Assembly: GCA_964649745.1 (NCBI GenBank)
Contig: CAZYQI010000075.1
Coordinates: 1-5,101, forward strand
Source: CAZEHS01 sp964649745
GTDB taxonomy: Bacteria > Bacillota > Clostridia > Peptostreptococcales > Acidaminobacteraceae
Direction: 5' to 3'
Length of the DNA: 5,101 bases
Shown here piece by piece: positions 1 through 5,100 of this stretch. Each line of letters begins with the position of its first letter. Position 1 is the first letter of the stretch. The notes below the pieces were generated by a model that saw only the letters and a list, made by a program, of their open reading frames with translations, ran no database searches and was not told the origin of the DNA. A program made the translations under genes and the position numbers.

Positions 1-55
1 GGCCGCTTGAGAGTGTTTTATTATTTGTACTGTCTACTTGACGGGGTGCAGTTCA
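1..55 (+). mobile_element. Right end of a probable IS3-family (IS150-like) insertion sequence, partial
   Basis: Positions 31-55 read like the right terminal inverted repeat of IS3-family elements: a TGTCTACTTGACGGGG core followed by TGCAGTTCA, ending in the CA dinucleotide typical of the family. In frame 2 the window opens with Ala-Ala-stop (2-10), which resembles the usual C-terminal end of IS3 OrfB transposases. A short AT-rich stretch (11-30) then separates stop and terminus, as expected for such an element. The transposase body and left end lie outside the window, so neither the matching inverted repeat nor a target-site duplication can be checked. The identification rests on remembered similarity of the terminus, not on a visible transposase, and an unrelated intergenic sequence remains possible. 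Confidence 0.5.
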
Positions 56-96
56 CACTGAAATAATTGGTGATCTGAACGGCTTTTCAATGCACG

Positions 97-846
97 TTAA
101 TAGTCGTTTTCTGCAGTTCCATGAGCTGTCAGCGACGGAAACCATAGATTCAGCTGTGCTTCGTTCTTCATGGCTGATAAAAGGCTGGCTCTGGAGTGTG
201 GAATGCGCTGATAAATACCCTTCAACAGCTGATGAACATCCTCCCGGGTGGTGCTTTTGTCCACAGGGCAAGTGCTTTGGATGACGGGGAGCTTTTGCTG
301 GCGAACCAGCCCGATCACCTCTTTTTCCGAGCTGCCGATCAGAGGTCGTATGACCGTGATGCCGGAGCGGCTTAAATGGCTCTTGATCTCCAATGTGCTC
401 ATTTTTCCGGTGTACAGCATGTTCATGACCAAGGTTTCAATGGCATCATCGGCATGGTGTCCCAGGGCCAAAACGTTAAGATTCCTTTTCCCCATAACCT
501 GGGCCAGTGCGCCACGACGCATGGTGGCACAAAGGGAGCAGGGGTTCTTTTCCTTACGGATGTTGAAGACGATCTCCGCAATATCGGTTTCCTCAATATG
601 ATAAGGGACCTCCAGCTCCGCACAAAGCTGCCTCATGGGAGAGAAATCCATGCCTTCGAAGCCGTTGGAGATCGTGAGGGCTTCCAGTTCGTAATGAACC
701 GGACTGAATCGCTGGAACCGCTTCAGGGCCCAGAGCAGGGCTGTACTGTCCTTTCCGCCGGAAAGCCCTACTGCAATCCGGTCCCCGGGCTGGATCAGTC
801 TGTGTTCCTGTATGGTCTTGCGGAGTGTGCCGAGTACTGCAGACAT
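97..846 (-). CDS. TtcA-family tRNA 2-thiolation ATP pyrophosphatase (PP-loop, Fe-S type)
   Basis: This 249-residue protein belongs to the PP-loop ATPase superfamily, TtcA/TilS branch, cytoplasmic. Such enzymes adenylate a tRNA base and replace oxygen with sulfur; TtcA makes 2-thiocytidine at position 32 using a [4Fe-4S] cluster. Visible motifs are the PP-loop SGGKDS (29-34), the CSLC pair (Cys103, Cys106), GHHADDAIET (129-138) and a third cysteine in STCPVD (Cys193). These three cysteines match the TtcA cluster ligands and argue against TilS, which lacks them. Length suits the shorter Gram-positive TtcA-like proteins. The start at 846 is chosen because TAAGGAG sits 6 nt upstream; an ATG 13 codons further out (885) lacks a good ribosome site. 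The gene diverges from the ZIP gene. The family call is firm; the exact modified base is not, since s2C32 is best known from Proteobacteria. Confidence 0.88.
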   Translation of the reverse strand: MSAVLGTLRKTIQEHRLIQPGDRIAVGLSGGKDSTALLWALKRFQRFSPVHYELEALTISNGFEGMDFSPMRQLCAELEVPYHIEETDIAEIVFNIRKEKNPCSLCATMRRGALAQVMGKRNLNVLALGHHADDAIETLVMNMLYTGKMSTLEIKSHLSRSGITVIRPLIGSSEKEVIGLVRQQKLPVIQSTCPVDKSTTREDVHQLLKGIYQRIPHSRASLLSAMKNEAQLNLWFPSLTAHGTAENDY

Positions 847-852
847 AAGTTG

Positions 853-859
853 CTCCTTA
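853..859 (-). promoter_or_regulatory. Ribosome binding site that fixes the ttcA-like start
   Basis: On the minus strand TAAGGAG lies 6 nt before the ATG at 846. It would fall inside the coding region if the upstream ATG at 885 were used, so it supports the shorter 249-residue protein. Confidence 0.8.
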
Positions 860-875
860 GCAATTAATATGTTGT

Positions 876-881
876 ATTGTA
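876..881 (-). promoter_or_regulatory. Probable extended -10 promoter of the ttcA-like gene
   Basis: On the minus strand TACAAT is preceded by TGT, giving the extended -10 form TGTTACAAT. Transcription would start near 869, about 23 nt before the start codon, just ahead of the ribosome site. No convincing -35 is seen at 17 bp. A weaker alternative is CTGATA (938-943) with TATCTT (915-920) at 17 bp spacing on the same strand, whose -35 would overlap the Fur-type palindrome. Confidence 0.4.
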
Positions 882-926
882 ACACACCATGGGGTATAAG
901 GGGACTATACGTATAAGATAGAAGAC

Positions 927-955
927 TTGATAATAATTATCAGTTAAGTTATGAT
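927..955 (+). promoter_or_regulatory. Sigma-A-type promoter of the ZIP transporter gene
   Basis: TTGATA (927-932) and TATGAT (950-955) are separated by exactly 17 bp, each with five of six consensus bases. The predicted start, near 962, leaves a leader of roughly 36 nt before the ATG at 998. The -35 box and much of the spacer are covered by the palindrome at 928-942, the standard arrangement for a repressor that blocks RNA polymerase. Confidence 0.8.
928..942. promoter_or_regulatory. Fur-box-like operator (perfect 7-1-7 palindrome)
   Basis: TGATAATAATTATCA is a perfect inverted repeat of two 7-bp arms around one base. It equals the minimal 7-1-7 Fur box known from Bacillus subtilis. Related Fur-family operators differ at defining positions: Zur boxes have GTAAT/ATTAC arms and PerR boxes start TTATAAT. 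The site overlaps the -35 of the ZIP promoter, so iron-loaded Fur would be expected to repress it. It also lies upstream of the divergent ttcA-like gene. The match is seen directly; binding by Fur is inferred. Confidence 0.8.
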
Positions 956-985
956 GGGTTCAAAGAAACGGATGACAATTCCTTT

Positions 986-990
986 GGAGG
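986..990 (+). promoter_or_regulatory. Ribosome binding site of the ZIP gene
   Basis: GGAGG lies 7 nt before ATG 998. A second in-frame ATG follows directly (1001), so translation could begin at either; the spacing favours 998 slightly. Confidence 0.75.
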
Positions 991-997
991 TTATATA

Positions 998-1810
998 ATG
1001 ATGCAAACGTTCATGTCCCTTCACCCTGTGGTTCAAGCCCTTCTGGCGACACTTTTCACATGGTTTGTAACCGCTCTGGGGGCAGCACTGGTGTTTTTTT
1101 TCAAAGAGATCAACAAGAAGGTGCTGGATGCGATGCTGGGCTTCGCAGCCGGAATTATGATTGCCGCAAGCTTTTGGTCTCTGCTTGCACCGGCAATAGA
1201 AATGTCAGAGGAGATGGGGCTTCCCCCATGGCTACCGGCGATTGTTGGATTTGCAGCCGGCGGAATTTTCCTGAAGCTGGTGGATGCGTTTCTGCCCCAC
1301 TTACACCTGTTTGAACCGATTGAAAATGCGGAGGGTATAAAAACCAGCTGGCAGCGCAGTGTTCTGATGGTGATGGCTATAACCCTTCATAACATACCGG
1401 AAGGCCTTGCGGTTGGGGTTGCCTTCGGTGCTGTTGCAGCGGGGCTCCCTTCTGCCACCATGGCGGGTGCCATTGCATTGGCCATCGGAATCGGGCTTCA
1501 GAATTTTCCGGAAGGGGCGGCGGTATCTGTGCCCCTGCGAAGAGAAGGCTTAAGCCGAAGGAAAAGCTTTTGGTATGGACAATTGTCGGGGATGGTGGAG
1601 CCCGTGGCCGGTGTTATAGGCGCTGCTGCAGTTTTCTTTGCCCGTCCCATCCTTCCATATGCACTTTCGTTTGCAGCGGGAGCCATGATTTACGTGGTGA
1701 TTGAAGAGCTGATTCCTGAAAGTCAAACGTCGGGGAACAGTGATATAGCAACAATGGGTACCCTGGCAGGATTTTGTCTGATGATGTTCCTGGATGTTGC
1801 GCTGGGCTGA
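998..1810 (+). CDS. ZIP-family divalent metal transporter (GufA/ZupT type)
   Basis: This 270-residue integral membrane protein imports divalent metal ions across the cytoplasmic membrane. About eight hydrophobic helices can be seen, beginning near residues 10-35 and 45-65, with the last at about 253-269. The signature metal-site helices are present: HNIPEG (131-136, TM4) and QNFPEG (168-173, TM5), plus an acidic EELIPE motif (236-241) in a later helix. SFWSLLAPAIE (58-68) is typical of the GufA subgroup. The TM5 motif carries Gln where ZupT has His, also a GufA trait. A short HLH motif (101-103) sits in the loop before TM4. Family members carry Zn, Fe, Mn or Co. The Fur-type operator on its promoter points to Fe(II) or to iron-responsive expression. 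No terminator is evident before the next gene, so read-through is possible. Confidence 0.92.
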   Translation: MMQTFMSLHPVVQALLATLFTWFVTALGAALVFFFKEINKKVLDAMLGFAAGIMIAASFWSLLAPAIEMSEEMGLPPWLPAIVGFAAGGIFLKLVDAFLPHLHLFEPIENAEGIKTSWQRSVLMVMAITLHNIPEGLAVGVAFGAVAAGLPSATMAGAIALAIGIGLQNFPEGAAVSVPLRREGLSRRKSFWYGQLSGMVEPVAGVIGAAAVFFARPILPYALSFAAGAMIYVVIEELIPESQTSGNSDIATMGTLAGFCLMMFLDVALG

Positions 1811-1828
1811 AAATGGGATTTAGGATCA

Positions 1829-1842
1829 GGGAGACGGAATCG
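1829..1842 (+). repeat. Copy 1 of a 14-bp direct repeat
   Basis: GGGAGACGGAATCG occurs here, between the ZIP and NYN genes, and again at 4762-4775 upstream of the YciI-like gene. Flanks do not match. The ending of this copy lies 71 nt before the NYN start codon. Function unknown; it may be chance. Confidence 0.4.
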
Positions 1843-1854
1843 ATTGGAAAGGGT

Positions 1855-1881
1855 TTGAACAAAGCCGGGATATGCTATACA
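1855..1881 (+). promoter_or_regulatory. Probable extended -10 promoter of the NYN gene
   Basis: TGCTATACA (1873-1881) fits an extended -10 element (TGn plus TATACA). TTGAAC (1855-1860) lies 15 bp upstream as a partial -35, or TTTGAA (1854-1859) at 16 bp. The predicted start near 1888 leaves a leader of roughly 25 nt. The short spacer is tolerable for an extended -10 promoter, but the call is moderate. Confidence 0.5.
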
Positions 1882-1897
1882 CTGGAAACAACATATG

Positions 1898-1905
1898 AAA
1901 AGGAG
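1898..1905 (+). promoter_or_regulatory. Ribosome binding site of the NYN gene
   Basis: AAAAGGAG lies 8 nt before ATG 1914 and clearly selects that start. Confidence 0.8.
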
Positions 1906-1913
1906 TTCCCCCC

Positions 1914-2699
1914 ATGAACCGTAACGATGAACTGCGTTTTGCCGTACTGATTGATGCCGACAATGTACCCTACTCAAAGATAAAAGAAATCATGGACGAG
2001 ATTGCCAAGTATGGCATGCCCACCATCAAGCGGATCTACGGCGACTGGACCAAGCCCAATCTGGCCGGGTGGAAGAACGTACTCCTTGAAAACGCCATAA
2101 CCCCCATCCAGCAGTACAGCTACACCACGGGCAAGAACTCCAGCGATTCGGCCCTGATCATCGACGCCATGGATATCCTGTATTCGGAAAAGGTAGACGG
2201 TTTCTGCATCGTATCCAGCGACAGCGACTTCACGCGCCTTGCAACCCGGCTTCGGGAGGCCAGCATGCGGGTAATCGGAATCGGCGAGAAGAAGACCCCG
2301 AATCCCTTTATCGTGGCCTGTGACCGGTTCATTTACATTGAAATTCTGAACAAAGTGCAGCCCCAAAAGGCTCAGCCTCCCCACCCTAACGGCAACGGAA
2401 ACCATCCGGCGCCGGCCCCCAAGGAGTATAAGGGGCCTTCCGGCGGCGTCAACGCCCAGGTTATTCAGCTCATTGCGGAATCCATTGAAGACGTTGCCGA
2501 CGACAACGGCTGGGCCTTCCTGGGCAGTGTGGGCAGCATCATCGCCAAGAAGCAGCCGGACTTCGACGCCCGGAACTACGGCTTCACCAAGCTCACCACC
2601 CTGATCAAGCAAATTGATCGCTTTGAGGTGGAAGCAAGACCCACCAAGGAAAGCAAGAAGATCAAGCACATCTACATTCGGGACAAACAGCAGGAATAG
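1914..2699 (+). CDS. NYN (PIN-like) domain protein with C-terminal OST-HTH/LOTUS domain
   Basis: This 261-residue soluble protein has two domains. Residues about 8-145 form a NYN/LabA-like PIN-fold domain: the strand VLIDADN (11-17) supplies Asp14 and Asp16, SSDSAL (76-81) has Asp78, and IVSSDSDF (99-106) has Asp103 and Asp105. These are the acidic positions expected of a metal-dependent ribonuclease site. A Pro/Gln/Asn-rich linker (about 148-177) leads to an OST-HTH (LOTUS) domain (about 178-257), recognisable from the AFLGSVGSIIAKKQPDFDAR stretch and the following NYGFTKLTTLIKQ helix; such domains bind RNA, notably G-rich or structured RNA. The bacterial NYN-LOTUS architecture is widespread, but its substrates are largely unknown, so an RNA-processing or decay role is inference. 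The gene has its own likely promoter and ends at the terminator shared with htpG. Confidence 0.88.
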   Translation: MNRNDELRFAVLIDADNVPYSKIKEIMDEIAKYGMPTIKRIYGDWTKPNLAGWKNVLLENAITPIQQYSYTTGKNSSDSALIIDAMDILYSEKVDGFCIVSSDSDFTRLATRLREASMRVIGIGEKKTPNPFIVACDRFIYIEILNKVQPQKAQPPHPNGNGNHPAPAPKEYKGPSGGVNAQVIQLIAESIEDVADDNGWAFLGSVGSIIAKKQPDFDARNYGFTKLTTLIKQIDRFEVEARPTKESKKIKHIYIRDKQQE

Positions 2700-2701
2700 A
2701 A

Positions 2702-2734
2702 AAACCCGTGGATCGCAAGCCGATTCACGGGTTT
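2702..2734. terminator. Shared bidirectional terminator between NYN gene and htpG
   Basis: AAACCCGTG (2702-2710) pairs with CACGGGTTT (2726-2734). The stem continues inward through 2711-2715 with 2721-2725 (one G-U pair in plus-strand RNA), leaving a 5-nt loop. Read on the minus strand, the stem ends in a run of five T, a good intrinsic terminator for htpG. The plus-strand tail is weaker (TTTGTGCTTGTTT) but probably serves the NYN gene. The stem starts 2 bp after the NYN stop and 8 bp after the htpG stop. Confidence 0.88.
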
Positions 2735-2742
2735 GTGCTTGT

Positions 2743-4632
2743 TTATGCGTTGATCATTCGTGTCATCAGCTCATTGCTGCGCTTGATAAACGCCGTCATT
2801 TGTTCCGATGTCAGGGGCTTGTGGCTCATCAGGGCCAGGTCGTACACCTGCTGGGCAACCAGTTCCTTAAGCTCATCCGAAGCGCCTTCTTTCAGCACGA
2901 ACTGCACCAGAGGATGCTTACGGTTCAGAATCAGCACCTCTTCACTGGGGAACATGCCGGGATCCATATGTTTCATGCCATAGGATTTGAACATGTCCTG
3001 CATGCGGCGGTTGCTTTCGGAGAGGATAATCATGCCGGAAACCTCTTCGTTCTTCAGGCTTTCCACCTGCAGCTTCAGCTCTTCTCGCTTAAGGGCGGTC
3101 TTGAACAGCTGGGTAAGGGATTCGCTCTCCGCTTTGTGGGCATCGGCATCCGCTTCATCAGGGGCTTCCTTCATCAGGTCCGAAAGATCGGCATCCACCC
3201 GCTTGAACTGCAGTCCTTCCTTCTTGGATTCCACCAGGGAGATGAAGGGGGCATCGATGCTGTGCTCCAGAAGCACCGGTTCCACACCGTGGGACTGAAG
3301 GATCTGCACATACTGAGTCTGCTGAACCTGGTCGGTTACGTAGTACACCTGTTTTTCCAGCTTGTCGGAGTGCTTGTCCTGATATTCCTGCAGGGTGAGG
3401 TATTCCCCGGCGGTTGTTTTATACAGCACGTTCTCACTAAGCTTTTCTTCAAATTTCGTATCTTTCAGGCAGCCATACTTGATGAAGGGGTGAAGATCAT
3501 CCCAGAAGCCCTCCAGGGTGGAGCGCTCGGTGTTGAACAGCCCGTTGATCTTGTCGGCAACCTTTTTGGAGATGTAGTCGGAAATCTTTTTCACAAAGCC
3601 GTCATTCTGAAGGAAGCTGCGGGATACGTTCAGAGGCAGGTCCGGACAGTCGATGATGCCCTTCAGCAGAAGCAGGTATTCCGGGATGGCCTCCTTGATG
3701 TTGTCGGCCACAAACACCTGGTTGTTGTAAAGCTTGATGCGGCCCTCCAGGGTATCGAACTCTGTGCTCAGCCGGGGGAAGTAAAGGATGCCCTTCAGGT
3801 TGAAGGGGTAGTCCATGTTCAAATGGATCCAGAACAGGGGCTCCTTAAAATCCATAAAGGTCTTCCGGTAGAATTCCTTGTACTCCTCGTCGGTGCAGGC
3901 GCTGGGCTGTCGGGTGTAAAGGGGCGCCACTTCGTTAAGGGGCTTGGGTTCAACGGGGATGTCTTCCCCTTCTTCATTTTTTTCTGTCTTGGGTTTTTCG
4001 CCGGACACCTCCAGGAAGATGGGGTAGGGCATGAAGGCACAGTATTTTTCAACAGTGTCCCGGACCTTGTGCTCGGAAAGGAAGTCCGTGCCATCCTCTC
4101 CCAAATGAAGGATGATATCGGTGCCTCGGGCGGTGCGGGTGCCGTCTTCCAACTCAAACTCCGTTCCGCCGTCACACTTCCAGAGCATGGGCGCCGCATC
4201 TTTGAGGTAGGACTGGGTATGGATTTCTACATGATCTGCCACCATGAAGGTGGAGTAGAAACCAAGGCCGAAATGGCCGATGATCTGTTCCTGATCCGCT
4301 TTGTCCTTGTACTTGTTAAGAAAATCCTCCGCACCGGAGAATGCGATCTGGTTGATGTACTTATGGATTTCTTCATCGGTCATACCAATGCCGTTATCGC
4401 TGAAGGTAAGGGTCTTGGCTTCCTTGTCCAGGGTGATGGTGATACGGAAATCGGTATCTCCCTGGAGATCAGCCTCGCCGCTCATACTCAGACGGCGCAG
4501 CTTGGTGATGGCATCGCAGGCGTTGGAAACCACCTCCCGAATGAAGATATCGTGATCGGAATACAGCCATTTTTTTATGATGGGGAAAATGTTCTCGCTG
4601 TGAATGGACAAGCTGCCCTTTTCATGTGACAT
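2743..4632 (-). CDS. htpG: Molecular chaperone HtpG (bacterial Hsp90)
   Basis: This 629-residue cytosolic ATP-dependent chaperone is a homodimer that remodels late folding intermediates and stress-damaged clients, usually with DnaK. The N-terminal GHKL ATPase domain shows the catalytic Glu33 in REVVSNACDA (32-41), DNGIGM (79-84) and the lid glycine motif GHFGLGFYS (119-127). A charged, Glu/Lys-rich insertion lies at about 211-231. The middle domain carries the conserved ATP-contacting Arg338 in LNVSRSFLQ (334-342), where Ser replaces the Glu that follows Arg in many homologues. The C-terminal dimerisation domain runs to residue 629. Length is normal and the frame intact. AGGAGG lies 7 nt before ATG 4632. 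A strong promoter and a CIRCE operator upstream indicate heat-shock control by HrcA, and the gene ends at a terminator hairpin. Confidence 0.98.
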   Translation of the reverse strand: MSHEKGSLSIHSENIFPIIKKWLYSDHDIFIREVVSNACDAITKLRRLSMSGEADLQGDTDFRITITLDKEAKTLTFSDNGIGMTDEEIHKYINQIAFSGAEDFLNKYKDKADQEQIIGHFGLGFYSTFMVADHVEIHTQSYLKDAAPMLWKCDGGTEFELEDGTRTARGTDIILHLGEDGTDFLSEHKVRDTVEKYCAFMPYPIFLEVSGEKPKTEKNEEGEDIPVEPKPLNEVAPLYTRQPSACTDEEYKEFYRKTFMDFKEPLFWIHLNMDYPFNLKGILYFPRLSTEFDTLEGRIKLYNNQVFVADNIKEAIPEYLLLLKGIIDCPDLPLNVSRSFLQNDGFVKKISDYISKKVADKINGLFNTERSTLEGFWDDLHPFIKYGCLKDTKFEEKLSENVLYKTTAGEYLTLQEYQDKHSDKLEKQVYYVTDQVQQTQYVQILQSHGVEPVLLEHSIDAPFISLVESKKEGLQFKRVDADLSDLMKEAPDEADADAHKAESESLTQLFKTALKREELKLQVESLKNEEVSGMIILSESNRRMQDMFKSYGMKHMDPGMFPSEEVLILNRKHPLVQFVLKEGASDELKELVAQQVYDLALMSHKPLTSEQMTAFIKRSNELMTRMINA

Positions 4633-4638
4633 AAATTT

Positions 4639-4645
4639 GCCTCCT
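4639..4645 (-). promoter_or_regulatory. Ribosome binding site of htpG
   Basis: On the minus strand AGGAGGC precedes ATG 4632 with normal spacing, confirming the MSHEKG start. Confidence 0.85.
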
Positions 4646-4668
4646 GTGGGTTCATTGATTACATCCCT

Positions 4669-4697
4669 ATCATACGACTGAGGAAACGGGCTGTCAA
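4669..4697 (-). promoter_or_regulatory. Sigma-A-type promoter of htpG
   Basis: On the minus strand a perfect -35 TTGACA (4692-4697) is followed after exactly 17 bp by TATGAT (4669-4674), five of six consensus bases. The predicted start near 4662 gives a leader of about 30 nt. Such a strong vegetative promoter next to an operator suits a repressor-controlled heat-shock gene and needs no alternative sigma factor. Confidence 0.88.
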
Positions 4698-4704
4698 GGA
4701 GAAT

Positions 4705-4731
4705 TTAGCACTCGCAATACACGAGTGCTAA
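4705..4731. promoter_or_regulatory. CIRCE operator (HrcA binding site)
   Basis: TTAGCACTC (4705-4713), a 9-bp spacer, and GAGTGCTAA (4723-4731) form the perfect 9-N9-9 CIRCE inverted repeat, matching consensus at every arm position. HrcA binds CIRCE and represses groE and dnaK operons until heat or misfolded protein titrates GroEL. Here it lies 7 bp upstream of the htpG -35, and also upstream of the divergent YciI-like gene (99 bp before its start). Placement upstream of the -35 is less usual than the common overlap with the transcript start or leader. Confidence 0.95.
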
Positions 4732-4755
4732 CAAACGATTCTTTATTAGATTTTA

Positions 4756-4784
4756 TTGCCTGGGAGACGGAATCGGAGTATCGT
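4756..4784 (+). promoter_or_regulatory. Possible promoter of the YciI-like gene
   Basis: TTGCCT (4756-4761) and TATCGT (4779-4784) are 17 bp apart, each four of six consensus bases, giving a leader of about 40 nt. The match is modest. It starts 25 bp beyond the CIRCE, so the operator would be upstream of it, not within it. Confidence 0.35.
4762..4775 (+). repeat. Copy 2 of a 14-bp direct repeat
   Basis: The same GGGAGACGGAATCG as at 1829-1842, here 55 nt before the YciI-like start codon and inside the possible promoter spacer. Its position relative to promoter elements differs from copy 1. Confidence 0.4.
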
Positions 4785-4818
4785 GAAAGAGGTCAATGGT
4801 GCAGGAATACCTAATTTA

Positions 4819-4823
4819 GGGGG
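4819..4823 (+). promoter_or_regulatory. Ribosome binding site that fixes the YciI-like start
   Basis: GGGGG lies 7 nt before ATG 4831. The frame is open back to a TTG at 4756, but that start has no ribosome site and would run through the likely promoter, so 4831 is preferred. An ATG at 4826 is out of frame. Confidence 0.7.
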
Positions 4824-4830
4824 TAATGGT

Positions 4831-5094
4831 ATGCAGTTTTTAGTAACCGGTTATGACGGTCATGACGAAAAAGCTTTGGAGCGAAGGCTTGGGGCCCGTG
4901 AGGCTCATTTGAAGGGTGTGGAAGAGGCAGCTGCAAGGGGAGAGCATCTCTATGGCGCGGCTCTCTTGAACGATGAAGGAAAGATGGTGGGCTCCTTCCT
5001 GGTGGTGGATTATCCGAATAGGGAGGAGCTGGATGCCTGGCTGAAGCGGGAGTTTGACACTTACATAATGAAAAAACCGCCAGAAGCCTTGTAA
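4831..5094 (+). CDS. YciI-like (YCII domain) small protein
   Basis: This 87-residue cytosolic protein has the compact alpha/beta layout of the YCII (dimeric ferredoxin-like) family. It opens with the strand MQFLVTGYDG. The helix segment REAHLKGVEEAAARGEHLYGAA follows at 23-44 and holds the conserved R-x-x-H-L pattern (Arg23, His26). LLNDEGKMVGSFLVVDY (45-61) comes next, with Asp48 at the usual acidic position. The C-terminal EELDAWLKREFDTYI (65-79) is the family's closing helix. A His-Asp pair is thought to form the active site in YciI-type proteins, but their reactions are mostly unknown. Length is close to the usual 90-100. The gene is divergent from htpG with a CIRCE operator between them; a stress link is possible but not shown. 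Confidence 0.8.
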   Translation: MQFLVTGYDGHDEKALERRLGAREAHLKGVEEAAARGEHLYGAALLNDEGKMVGSFLVVDYPNREELDAWLKREFDTYIMKKPPEAL

Positions 5095-5100
5095 CGGCTT
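5084..5100 (+). terminator. Possible hairpin at the end of the YciI-like gene, cut by the window edge
   Basis: AAGCC (5084-5088) can pair with GGCTT (5096-5100) across a 7-nt loop that includes the stop codon. The sequence after it is outside the window, so a T-run cannot be checked. Confidence 0.25.

Noticed and set aside
38..67. Promoter-like TTGACG and AATAAT at 18 bp spacing, plus strand
   Set aside because: It falls in the putative IS terminus and would only drive antisense RNA into the ttcA-like gene; the match can arise from the inverted-repeat sequence itself.
376..867. A 163-codon plus-strand open frame opposite the ttcA-like gene
   Set aside because: No ribosome site and no recognisable domain; fully explained as the antisense of the PP-loop enzyme.
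906..915. TATACGTATA palindrome in the divergent gap
   Set aside because: Only 10 bp, AT-rich and not matching a known operator; too likely by chance beside the much stronger Fur-type site.
1811..1913. Search for a terminator after the ZIP gene
   Set aside because: Only a short AATCGATT palindrome is present with no T-run; no intrinsic terminator can be supported.
1974..2669. A 231-codon minus-strand open frame opposite the NYN gene
   Set aside because: Antisense to a gene with a clear ribosome site and recognisable domains; the translation is low-complexity and Gly/Val-rich with no motif.
2614..4629. A 671-codon open frame on the plus strand opposite htpG
   Set aside because: It lies almost wholly antisense to an intact, highly conserved Hsp90 gene, has no ribosome site, starts inside the NYN gene and reads through the shared terminator; its translation shows no family motif. 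It is a codon-bias shadow.
4756..4830. N-terminal extension of the YciI-like protein from TTG 4756
   Set aside because: No ribosome site, unusual composition for the family, and family similarity begins at the ATG at 4831, which has a GGGGG site 7 nt upstream.
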